Positions 44,144 to 50,254 of a stretch of DNA of 50,254 bases are shown here, one piece after another. The notes beneath the pieces were generated by a model. The model did no database searches. It was not told where the DNA came from and worked only from the letters and a program-made list of their open reading frames with translations. The position numbers and the translations under genes are program-made. Source of the DNA: an uncultured Ruminiclostridium sp. Lineage in GTDB: Bacteria; Bacillota; Clostridia; Oscillospirales; Ruminococcaceae. The first letter of the stretch is position 1; each line of letters opens with the position of its first letter. The stretch is from the NCBI GenBank assembly GCA_905235805.1, contig CAJOMV010000007.1, positions 1 to 50,254 on the forward strand, in the 5' to 3' direction.

Positions 44144-45202
44144 TTATCTTCCGAGTGCCGTATCCACTTCGTCAGCCGTGTCAAATATCCCTATCAGCTC
44201 ATGCTCCGGGAAGGTGTCGTGATAGACATGGTATTTCCCGCCAAGCAGGAATATCAGCCAGTCGCCCGCGGAGTACTGCCTCATTTCGCCCTCCGCGGTG
44301 GGAACGCTTTCCTCCCAGTGCTCCGGAGCGGTGTTCAGGGTAAGCGTGATGTATCCGCACTTCTCCGCCTCGGCGGGGGAAACGAGCATGGGAGCGTTCA
44401 CATAGCCCTTTTCTCCGCCGTTTACCTTGAGCAGGTCCGGGTCATATATCACGGCGACCTCGCCGTCCGCCAGCTCAAAGCCGCTCGGGGCGTTCTCATA
44501 CTGCGCGTTCAGAAGCGGCGTCCAGTAACGGTTCATGTAGATATTTGTGCTGTATGCGAGATATGTGTCGCCGCAGCGGAACACATACAGAGCCATACAA
44601 GTCACCTTCTCCAGCTCCGCGAGTGTGTCGGCGTTGGTGCGCAGACCCATTGCGGCTTCCGCCTCGAAAAGTGTCTCATATACTCCCACCGCACTGCCGT
44701 CAAGATAGATATGTACGCCGTCATAAAAGAATAAAACGCAGTAGGTATTGCCGCCGGAGACGCATATCTGCGGCTGGCTGTATTTTTCTTCGCCGAGGGT
44801 GTATTCCTCAAATCCGTACTTCTGCGCCGCTTCTTCAAAGCCTATCGCCTCGAAGCTGCGGAGCCTGCGTATCTCCGGGTTGCCGGCAAAGCCCGCTATA
44901 CCGCCGCTCAGGCGCGTGATGTCGGCGGTTATGACAGCGAACCCGCCGTCCGGCAGCTCCATTCCTCCGGGGATATCCCCCTGTATCTTAAGGCTCATTA
45001 CATCTCCGCCGACGCGGGAAAAATATGAGTCCCCGCAGCGGAATATCAGCAGCCCGACATTGTCCTCGTCATAGGAAAACAGTTCATCGCATATAACACC
45101 GGACGAAATATCGATCGTACCGGTGCCGCCGCCCGGTTCCGCATTCCCGCAGGACGACAGTGCCGCGGCGATCAGCGCGAGTATCGCAAACAGTCTTTTC
45201 AT
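44144..45202 (-). CDS. Lipoprotein of unknown function
   Basis: 352-residue secreted lipoprotein; the family is not recognised. Lipobox ALSSC (Cys near 18), then a domain with two repeats of a similar pattern: LLIFRCGDSYFSRV near 51 and LYVFRCGDTYLAYS near 208, and two ELPDGGFAVI / ELADGEVAVI stretches, suggesting an internal duplication. ATG at 45202 has GAGGAG eight bases upstream; 21 more codons upstream are unsupported. Its promoter resembles that of the ECF sigma operon. Confidence 0.85.
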   Translation of the reverse strand: MKRLFAILALIAAALSSCGNAEPGGGTGTIDISSGVICDELFSYDEDNVGLLIFRCGDSYFSRVGGDVMSLKIQGDIPGGMELPDGGFAVITADITRLSGGIAGFAGNPEIRRLRSFEAIGFEEAAQKYGFEEYTLGEEKYSQPQICVSGGNTYCVLFFYDGVHIYLDGSAVGVYETLFEAEAAMGLRTNADTLAELEKVTCMALYVFRCGDTYLAYSTNIYMNRYWTPLLNAQYENAPSGFELADGEVAVIYDPDLLKVNGGEKGYVNAPMLVSPAEAEKCGYITLTLNTAPEHWEESVPTAEGEMRQYSAGDWLIFLLGGKYHVYHDTFPEHELIGIFDTADEVDTALGR

Positions 45203-45220
45203 TGTGACATCTCCTCTCTG

Positions 45221-45254
45221 TATATAACACTCCGCGGGAGCGGAAAAGGTTGCA
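45221..45254 (-). promoter_or_regulatory. Possible ECF-type promoter of the lipoprotein gene
   Basis: Minus strand TGCAAC (45254-45249) and, 18 bases on, GTGTTATATA (45230-45221), similar to TGTAAC / CGTTTATATA before the sigma factor gene. Confidence 0.4.
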
Positions 45255-45271
45255 GACCTACGCAAAAACAG

Positions 45272-45300
45272 TTGATTTCGGGACGGAAATGCGATATAAT
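45272..45300 (+). promoter_or_regulatory. Promoter of the zinc-ribbon LRR gene
   Basis: TTGATT (45272-45277), 17-base spacer, TATAAT (45295-45300). Confidence 0.75.
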
Positions 45301-45333
45301 ACTGTTAAATAATTTTTGTGGAGGTTCAGCCCC

Positions 45334-46197
45334 ATGTTCTGTTTTAGCTGTAAGAAAGAGATCCCCGACAGCGCGGTCTGCCCCGAGTGCGGCGCTCCCG
45401 TCATCAGCTCCCCTGCCGATGATTTTGAGCGGGAAGTGAACAAGGACGGAACGATCACTGTTGTCGGATACAAAGGAGCAGGCGGTGAGGTTGGAATACC
45501 GCCGGTCATAGACGGGAAAAGTGTGACGGGTATAGGCTTGCGCGCGTTTTATGAGCACAAGGACGTTACAGGCGTGTCGCTCCCCGCGAGCGTGACGAGT
45601 ATAAGAGGCTTCGCGTTTGCGGGAACAGCGTGGTTTGACGCGAAGATGAAGGAGGCTCCCCTTGTCATCGTAAACGGCATATTGATAGGCGGATATACCG
45701 CAAGCGGTGATGTGGAGATACCCGACGGCGTGACGGTCATCGGCGAGAATGCCTTTGACAGCTGTTCGGAAATTACGGGGATATCTGTCCCGGACAGCGT
45801 GACAAGGATAGAGGGCGCAGCGTTTGAAGGCTGTTCGGGTCTTACGGATATGACCGTTCCTGACAGTGTGGCATTTATAGGGGACTATGCCTTTGCCGAA
45901 TGCGCAAGCCTTGAAAGCATACATTTACCGGGCAGCCTGAAGAGCATAGAGCATAATACGTTCCAGGGCTGTGTCAGCCTGCTGAGCATTACTGTACCGG
46001 ACGGCACGGAGAGGATCGGGCGTGAGGCGTTTCTGGACTGTGAAAGCCTCAGAGAAGTGATAATTCCCGACAGTGTTACCGAGCTCCATGATACGGCGTT
46101 CGAAGGGTGTTTTGAGCTTGAAAAGGCGGTGTACAAGGGGCATACATATACGAAACAGACGCTCGATGATCTGTTTGCAGCCGTAAACAATTATTGA
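45334..46197 (+). CDS. Zinc-ribbon protein with BspA-type leucine-rich repeats
   Basis: 287 residues. A zinc ribbon opens the protein (CFSCKKEI, then CPECGAPV), followed by a short linker and LRR_5/BspA repeats of about 23 residues built on the pattern ITGISVPDSVTRIEGAAF-EGCSGL, at least six copies from 60 to 270. No signal peptide or cell-wall anchor is visible, so it looks cytoplasmic, unlike classical BspA. ATG at 45334 is nine bases after GGAGG. Role probably protein binding. Confidence 0.88.
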   Translation: MFCFSCKKEIPDSAVCPECGAPVISSPADDFEREVNKDGTITVVGYKGAGGEVGIPPVIDGKSVTGIGLRAFYEHKDVTGVSLPASVTSIRGFAFAGTAWFDAKMKEAPLVIVNGILIGGYTASGDVEIPDGVTVIGENAFDSCSEITGISVPDSVTRIEGAAFEGCSGLTDMTVPDSVAFIGDYAFAECASLESIHLPGSLKSIEHNTFQGCVSLLSITVPDGTERIGREAFLDCESLREVIIPDSVTELHDTAFEGCFELEKAVYKGHTYTKQTLDDLFAAVNNY

Positions 46198-46205
46198 CGC
46201 GCATA

Positions 46206-46331
46206 ATGCCGTCACTGCCGCCTTTGACAGGCTGTGACACGGACGACGATGACGATGATTTCTTTGATGACGACTTCATTGACGATGAGGAAAAATACAA
46301 CGTTATCGACGACGATGATGACAGCGAATAA
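46206..46331 (+). CDS. Very acidic 41-residue ORF, possibly a gene remnant
   Basis: Begins eight bases after the LRR gene stop, in another frame. Over half of its residues are Asp or Glu (runs such as TDDDDDDFFDDDF and VIDDDDDSE). No ribosome site is visible. It may be a coupled small protein, or the acidic C-terminus of an older protein cut off by a frameshift. The rest of 46198-46556 holds only the terminator at 46439. Confidence 0.35.
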   Translation: MPSLPPLTGCDTDDDDDDFFDDDFIDDEEKYNVIDDDDDSE

Positions 46332-46438
46332 AACCGAGCTCCTCCCCCGGAATAGCCCGAAACAGCAAAGCCCGTCATTCTTGTGACCATTGTTTCGGTT
46401 TATTATGCAAATATCAATCGTTAGGATAGTTAATTACA

Positions 46439-46474
46439 TAAAAAGCCTGTATGCGCAAAGCATACAAGCTTTTC
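46439..46474 (-). terminator. Terminator of the EAL gene
   Basis: Minus strand AAAAGCTTGTATG pairs with CATACAGGCTTTT (one G-U), followed by more T; lies about 85 bases after the stop codon. Confidence 0.75.
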
Positions 46475-46556
46475 GGGATATACTGTTGTCGTCAGCGCTT
46501 CTTATACATGACCAGCTCGGGAGCGGTTCCGTATGGACCGGGGAGTTGTTTTGACT

Positions 46557-48260
46557 TTACAGGTCTTTGAGGAACTCGGGGATCTCGTATGTATAATTCC
46601 CGAGCTTTGCCTCAAATTCATTGAGCGGCAGAGGCTTATCAAAATAAAATCCCTGTGCTATGCGGCAATCGTTTTCCTTGAGTATTTCAAGCTGTCTTTC
46701 TGTTTCCACACCCTCCGCGATACACTCCAGTCCCATAGCCTGAGCCATTGCGACAACATGTCTGAATATAAGTGTGGTAATGCCGTAGTCGTCTTCCGTA
46801 GGAATGAGGCATCGGTCGAGCTTCAGCACGTCCCACGGGATCTCGCGGATAAGATTAAGAGAGGAGTATCCTACCCCGAAATCGTCCACCGCGATATATA
46901 TGCCTTTGTTCTGCAGTTCATTCGCGATACGCTTGAGAACGCTGAACTCTGCATCGGACAAGGTCTCGGTAAGCTCAAATTCAATATACTTGTGAGGTAC
47001 CCTGTTATCGTCGATTATCGTCAGCAGGTGGTCAGTCAGGTCGGCGTCGAGCAGGTGCTTGCGCGAGAGGTTCACGGATATCCTTACTATGTGCCTGCCC
47101 TCATCGAGCCAGCGTCTGATGTCCTTGCAGACCGCGTCGAGCATATAGAAATCCAAGCGGCATATATCCGAGCTCTTTTCGAGTACAGGCACAAAATCCA
47201 CCGGCGGGACGTTCTTGTCCCCGATCACCCAGCGGCAGAGAGCTTCCGCCCCCACGATCTTTCCGGTAGTTATATCCACCTTCGGCTGATAGAATGCTTT
47301 GAACTCATTGTTTTCGAGGGCATCTCCGAAAAATCTGCGGACACGCATCATCTTTTCTTTTTCGATGTGAGTGCGCTCCGTATAATACACGACAGTACCG
47401 TCGAAATTATATTTGGCGTCCTGCGCGGCAGTGTTGATGCGGCTTATTATATCGTCCGGTCGTTCAAAGACATATCCGTCGGGGATCGTGTATATCCCTA
47501 CATAGGTGGATATGATGACCCTTTTCTCGTTCACCTCGTCATATATCACGGGAAAGCCCGCCATTGTTTTCAGAATGGAGTCAAGAAGCTCATTGCTGAA
47601 TACAGCGGCAAAATTATCGCTTCCGATACGGCAGATAAGACCTTTATCGCCTATGAAGCTCTTTATCAGAGAGAAATAGTTTTTAAGCACGATATCGCCG
47701 GCATCGCGCCCGATCTCCTGATTTATTAGCGAGAAATGCTGAAGATTGAACTGGATAGCGGTATTTCCGTACAGCTTTCCTTTTTCGTTCAGCATCTCGA
47801 GGTGACGGGAGAAGTAGTTCAGGTTGGGATAGTCGGCTTCATCATAGAACGCAAGCCGTTCTACCGCCGACTGGAGCCTGTTCCTGCTGATAAAGCTGAG
47901 CATAGCCTTGAGCATAAGGTCAAGCCTGCGATACTCTTCATCGGTCAGCGATTCGGAATCCGCCGCTTTATACAGCGTGCTTTTTATGACGGTCTTTGAG
48001 GGGGTTATTATCCTGTGAAAGACAGCGATCTTTCCCTCTCCTCTGCCGTCGTCGTGGTCTATAAGTATCTCACCGTTCCCGGCGCGTTCGGCGCTGAGAC
48101 TGTTGTAAAATTCGGTCACGCCCTTTGAAAGGTCAAAAAATTCACAGATCTCATGCAATATTCCGACAAATTCCTCACGGTCGAAATTATCCATATCCGT
48201 CATTGCGTCTACCATACGCGCGAACAAATTATTGTAGGTTTCTTTTCTTGCCTGATCCAT
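46557..48260 (-). CDS. c-di-GMP phosphodiesterase (EAL) with degenerate GGDEF domain
   Basis: 567 residues without membrane spans. Residues about 1-130 form an uncharacterised, possibly sensory, domain. The GGDEF-like domain (about 140-305) reads IGSDNF where the active site should be, so it is not a cyclase. The EAL domain (about 320-555) is intact: EAL in GAEALCRW, ELTET, DDFGVGYSS, LKLDR, AEGVET and QGFYF. It should hydrolyse cyclic di-GMP, with the GGDEF part perhaps binding GTP as a regulator. 92 bases after the STAS gene and probably cotranscribed. Confidence 0.93.
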   Translation of the reverse strand: MDQARKETYNNLFARMVDAMTDMDNFDREEFVGILHEICEFFDLSKGVTEFYNSLSAERAGNGEILIDHDDGRGEGKIAVFHRIITPSKTVIKSTLYKAADSESLTDEEYRRLDLMLKAMLSFISRNRLQSAVERLAFYDEADYPNLNYFSRHLEMLNEKGKLYGNTAIQFNLQHFSLINQEIGRDAGDIVLKNYFSLIKSFIGDKGLICRIGSDNFAAVFSNELLDSILKTMAGFPVIYDEVNEKRVIISTYVGIYTIPDGYVFERPDDIISRINTAAQDAKYNFDGTVVYYTERTHIEKEKMMRVRRFFGDALENNEFKAFYQPKVDITTGKIVGAEALCRWVIGDKNVPPVDFVPVLEKSSDICRLDFYMLDAVCKDIRRWLDEGRHIVRISVNLSRKHLLDADLTDHLLTIIDDNRVPHKYIEFELTETLSDAEFSVLKRIANELQNKGIYIAVDDFGVGYSSLNLIREIPWDVLKLDRCLIPTEDDYGITTLIFRHVVAMAQAMGLECIAEGVETERQLEILKENDCRIAQGFYFDKPLPLNEFEAKLGNYTYEIPEFLKDL

Positions 48261-48352
48261 ATAATATGCACCTCGCTGACATAAATATTTTTGAGCGAAA
48301 GTTCTGATAGAAAAGCATACGGGACGTGTCGGAGCGGGTATCCGCGCCTGTG

Positions 48353-48649
48353 TTAAACGAAATCGAGCAGTCTGTCAAATTCTGTGATCCTGAATATCTC
48401 CATTACTTCCTCATTGGTGTTTATTATCCTCATACTGCCCTGTGTCTGCATCATTCTCTGCAAGTGAAGCAGCATAAGCAGCCCTGCGGAGGATATGTAC
48501 TCAAGCTCACTCATATCAAATGTGAGGTCGGTCACTCCTTCCGCCTCTTTGAGCAGCTCTTCCTCTATCTTTGCGCTGTTCAATGAATCTACCTCGCCGA
48601 TAAGCTTAACGTTCAGCTTCTTTCCGTCCGAAGTTTTTTCGCATATCAT
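48353..48649 (-). CDS. STAS-domain protein (anti-anti-sigma factor type)
   Basis: 98 residues, one STAS domain as in SpoIIAA/RsbV. The phospho-serine region is DMSELEYISSAGL (Ser near 53-54). Such proteins are phosphorylated by an anti-sigma kinase and released by a PPM phosphatase. Its ATG overlaps the stop (ATGA) of a phosphatase-like fragment upstream. No kinase gene adjoins. Confidence 0.92.
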   Translation of the reverse strand: MICEKTSDGKKLNVKLIGEVDSLNSAKIEEELLKEAEGVTDLTFDMSELEYISSAGLLMLLHLQRMMQTQGSMRIINTNEEVMEIFRITEFDRLLDFV

Positions 48650-48705
48650 TTTTTATCACCCTTCCATACTACACTCATTACTGTAACATCATCTTTGTCT
48701 GGACA
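48646..48705 (-). pseudogene. Last 19 codons of a PPM (SpoIIE/RsbU-type) phosphatase
   Basis: The frame ending at 48646 encodes PDKDDVTVMSVVWKGDKK just before the stop, resembling the DD-[IVM]-T-V metal-binding motif that closes SpoIIE-type phosphatases. The stop overlaps the STAS start, as in a coupled phosphatase/STAS operon. Upstream the frame runs straight into the terminator hairpin, and no phosphatase body exists in the window. A deletion is inferred. Confidence 0.55.
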
Positions 48706-48706
48706 T

Positions 48707-48748
48707 AAAAAGCACACCCGCAGGAGCAGATAGTAACTCGGAGTGTGC
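48707..48748 (-). terminator. Terminator upstream of the STAS gene
   Basis: Minus strand GCACAC (48748-48743) pairs with GTGTGC (48717-48712), followed by TTTTT. It may end transcripts from the LRR-like gene, or from the promoter at 48873. The 48650-48962 gap also holds a 42-codon minus-strand ORF without a good start signal. Confidence 0.65.
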
Positions 48749-48872
48749 GTTGTTTGCTGTTATGGTCATTATTTCCGAAAAAGGAACGCGGTTATGATCG
48801 CTTATATCGCAGCGCATTACTCTGATTGTGCCGACCCCTTTCAAGAAAATGTTATACAATATACTTTATTCT

Positions 48873-48901
48873 ACTATATCATATATTGGACGGTTTGTCA
48901 A
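48873..48901 (-). promoter_or_regulatory. Promoter toward the STAS/EAL genes
   Basis: Minus strand TTGACA (48901-48896), 17-base spacer, TATAGT (48878-48873). Transcripts meet the 48707-48748 hairpin after about 120-160 bases, so a small RNA or attenuated leader is possible. Confidence 0.65.
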
Positions 48902-48962
48902 CACGTTTTTGGCGTATTTTACGCGAGAGCTTTGTGCATGAAGATCAACGCTGATGATTATT

Positions 48963-49826
48963 TCAGACAGCCCTGTCAATGATCCCGACAATTTCGGCAA
49001 ATGACAGACCTCTGACTTTTTCCTTCATTTCTTCAAATCTTCTGACGGCTTTATCGACTTTTTTCTTGTCCTTTTCATTATTTATGTCTGAAAAATGAGG
49101 CTTTCTTTTACCGGTTATAAATCCGCTTCCGTCATCAAACTCCACATAAGGTTTCAGGCAGAAGCCCTCAAGTCCGGGATAATTCGAGCATATCCACGCG
49201 ACAAACTCCACAGGATAAGCATTTTTCGCAAAATTCAGTTTTTTAAGATCTGGAGCCTGTAAAAGCCGATATGTGTTATCAAGACCTATATCCGCATTGT
49301 ATGAAACATACTTCAAGCGCGCACCGCTCATATTCGGAACATTGTCAAGTACGGTGCGCGCCCATATTTTGTTGCCGAATTCAAGCGCTTCAAGAGCGGG
49401 TGCCGTCTCGATGCCGGAAAAGTCCTTAAGACGGGAAAAATCGCTTATTTCCAGCATTTTCAGCCTTTTGTTCCCGCTCATGTTCCAGAGCTTGTCGGCG
49501 CGCTGATTAAGGAAATATCCGATGACCTCGATGTTTTCAAGCTCCGCAAGTGCGGAAAGATCGGCTACTGTTTTGTTTTTAAAGAAATATATAGCCTTGA
49601 AACGATGTCCGTATGTATGCACAAAGTAATCAAATGTATCCTGATGGAGACCGGCGACAGATATTCTGTCAAGCCCGGGGTGCTCCGCGATAATGTCTAT
49701 CTCTTCCTTTGTGACAGTTCCGCCGCCTATATCTGTCGCTTCTCCGTAAAGAAATGCCTGATAATTGCATCTGTAGGTAAAGCTTCCGTAGGTAAGCTCT
49801 TTGTAATCCTCAAATTTTAATGGCAT
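48963..49826 (-). CDS. Leucine-rich-repeat-like protein of unknown function
   Basis: 287 residues. Irregular LRR-like strands recur from about 50 to 210 (LDRISVAGL, IEVIGYFL, LKMLEISDFSRLKDFSG, LEALEFGN, LKYVSYN, LKKLNFAK), followed by a charged helical C-terminus. No signal peptide or cysteine motif. AAAGGAA precedes the ATG. The gene is more AT-rich than the chromosome core here. Likely an intracellular binding protein. Confidence 0.82.
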   Translation of the reverse strand: MPLKFEDYKELTYGSFTYRCNYQAFLYGEATDIGGGTVTKEEIDIIAEHPGLDRISVAGLHQDTFDYFVHTYGHRFKAIYFFKNKTVADLSALAELENIEVIGYFLNQRADKLWNMSGNKRLKMLEISDFSRLKDFSGIETAPALEALEFGNKIWARTVLDNVPNMSGARLKYVSYNADIGLDNTYRLLQAPDLKKLNFAKNAYPVEFVAWICSNYPGLEGFCLKPYVEFDDGSGFITGKRKPHFSDINNEKDKKKVDKAVRRFEEMKEKVRGLSFAEIVGIIDRAV

Positions 49827-49854
49827 ATTTTCATTCCTTTTGTTTTTTTATTGT

Positions 49855-49883
49855 ATTATACCACACCCACACAGACATTTCAA
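49855..49883 (-). promoter_or_regulatory. Promoter of the LRR-like gene
   Basis: Minus strand TTGAAA (49883-49878), 17-base spacer, TATAAT (49860-49855). Confidence 0.7.
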
Positions 49884-50013
49884 TATCCTGTTGACACCCT
49901 GCCATAATAATTCCGCTATTTATTCAGAGAGTGAAAAAATAGCAAGGAATTGACAATCTGAACATATCAGACGGCTCGTTTTTGTACAATCAGACGAATT
50001 GCATAATTACCCC

Positions 50014-50044
50014 TTGACTACGACGTAACGTAATAGTGTATAGT
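50014..50044 (+). promoter_or_regulatory. MerR-type promoter with 19-base spacer and central dyad
   Basis: TTGACT (50014-50019) and TATAGT (50039-50044) are 19 bases apart, the over-long spacing remodelled by MerR proteins. The spacer holds the palindrome ACGTAACGT within CTACG...AATAG. Confidence 0.75.
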
Positions 50045-50074
50045 AAAGTCAGCGAAGATAAGGAGGTCAAGGCT

Positions 50075-50254
50075 ATGATGACAGTGAACGAGGTAAGCAA
50101 GCTGACAGGACTTAGTGTGCGCACACTGCAATATTACGACAAAATCGGGCTGCTTACCCCCAGCGGACATACCGACGCGGGCTACAGGCTGTATGACGAT
50201 ACGGCGCTGGAGCGCTTGCAGCAGATAATGCTGTTCCGGGAGCTGGAGTTCCCG
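50075..50254 (+). CDS. MerR family transcriptional regulator (partial, 3' end outside window)
   Basis: The first 60 codons are present. They encode the MerR winged helix: VNEVSKLTGLSVRTLQYYDKIG, then GYRLYDDTALERLQQIMLF, closest to the TipA/Mta type. AAGGAGGT is seven bases before the ATG. The ligand domain is cut off by the window edge. The 19-base promoter upstream implies autoregulation. Confidence 0.92.
   Translation, partial: MMTVNEVSKLTGLSVRTLQYYDKIGLLTPSGHTDAGYRLYDDTALERLQQIMLFRELEFP

Noticed and set aside
48300..48962. c-di-GMP riboswitch before the STAS/EAL genes
   Set aside because: No GEMM-type conserved tetraloop/receptor sequence could be recognised in this stretch.

Overview
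The window looks like chromosomal DNA of a Gram-positive anaerobe of the class Clostridia, most probably Ruminococcus or a close Oscillospiraceae relative. This is inferred from the gene families (split glgC/glgD glycogen synthesis, MtaB, TrpR-related YerC protein, ECF sigma plus membrane anti-sigma pair, lipoproteins with Thr-rich linkers), strong AAAGGAGG-type ribosome binding sites, sigma-A promoters with 17-base spacers, and moderately GC-rich coding DNA with AT-rich gaps. No rRNA, tRNA, CRISPR array, transposase or phage gene was seen.

Layout. 1-4258 (minus strand): one operon from a single promoter with a D-Ala-D-Ala-ligase-like protein that has lost its catalytic residues, a DUF1934 protein, ArgS, and a truncated degenerate MetH-like protein. 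4473-8764 (plus): class A penicillin-binding protein and a LysM/G5/M23 envelope peptidase, followed by a 68-bp tandem duplication nested in an inverted repeat. 8952-14484 (plus): a tight run of YerC, SAM methyltransferase, Hsp33, a small membrane protein, QueA, a stand-alone FakA-C-terminus-like domain and Tgt, then an HIT protein. 14485-19800: repeats, a strong promoter, then glgB-glgC-glgD; GlgB carries a histone-H1-like basic tail. 19803-22035: an AT-rich DUF5067 lipoprotein-like gene beside a 119-bp inverted repeat, a VanY-like D,D-carboxypeptidase, and two tandem HPr-like proteins without the phospho-histidine. 22168-26138: MtaB, an alpha/beta hydrolase, and an orphan solute-binding lipoprotein with an internal zinc ribbon under a perfect cre-like operator.

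26162-40980 is the centrepiece, a roughly 15-kb iron/redox locus. Its promoter region carries three copies of the dyad GTTAG-N6-CTAAC. The first six genes keep the order of the Campylobacter/E. coli P19-type iron uptake loci: Ftr1 permease, P19 lipoprotein, DUF2318 membrane protein, two FtsX-like permeases, ABC ATPase. From a second promoter at 33877 follow an FMN-binding lipoprotein with a flavinylation motif, a membrane protein of unknown family with a near-copy of that motif, a cytochrome-b-like membrane subunit, a fumarate-reductase-type flavoprotein, and an iron-sulfur subunit. Then come a transglutaminase lipoprotein, a DUF4418 protein, and a second FtsX permease/ATPase pair. My inference is that a cytoplasmic flavoprotein/FeS/cytochrome b module feeds electrons to an extracytoplasmic covalent flavin, which supports iron reduction or handling by the Ftr1-P19 importer.

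40981-46197: an ECF sigma factor and its anti-sigma protein with a degenerate M23-like sensor domain, a convergent lipoprotein with a similar ECF-type promoter, and a zinc-ribbon/BspA leucine-rich-repeat protein. 46198-49826 (minus): an EAL protein with a degenerate GGDEF domain, a STAS protein preceded by the last 19 codons of a lost gene that looks like a PPM phosphatase, and an LRR-like protein. The window ends inside a MerR regulator with the 19-base-spaced promoter typical of the family. A family of intergenic repeats (8767, 14551, 19624, 32913) recurs through the window, one copy lying inside the iron operon.
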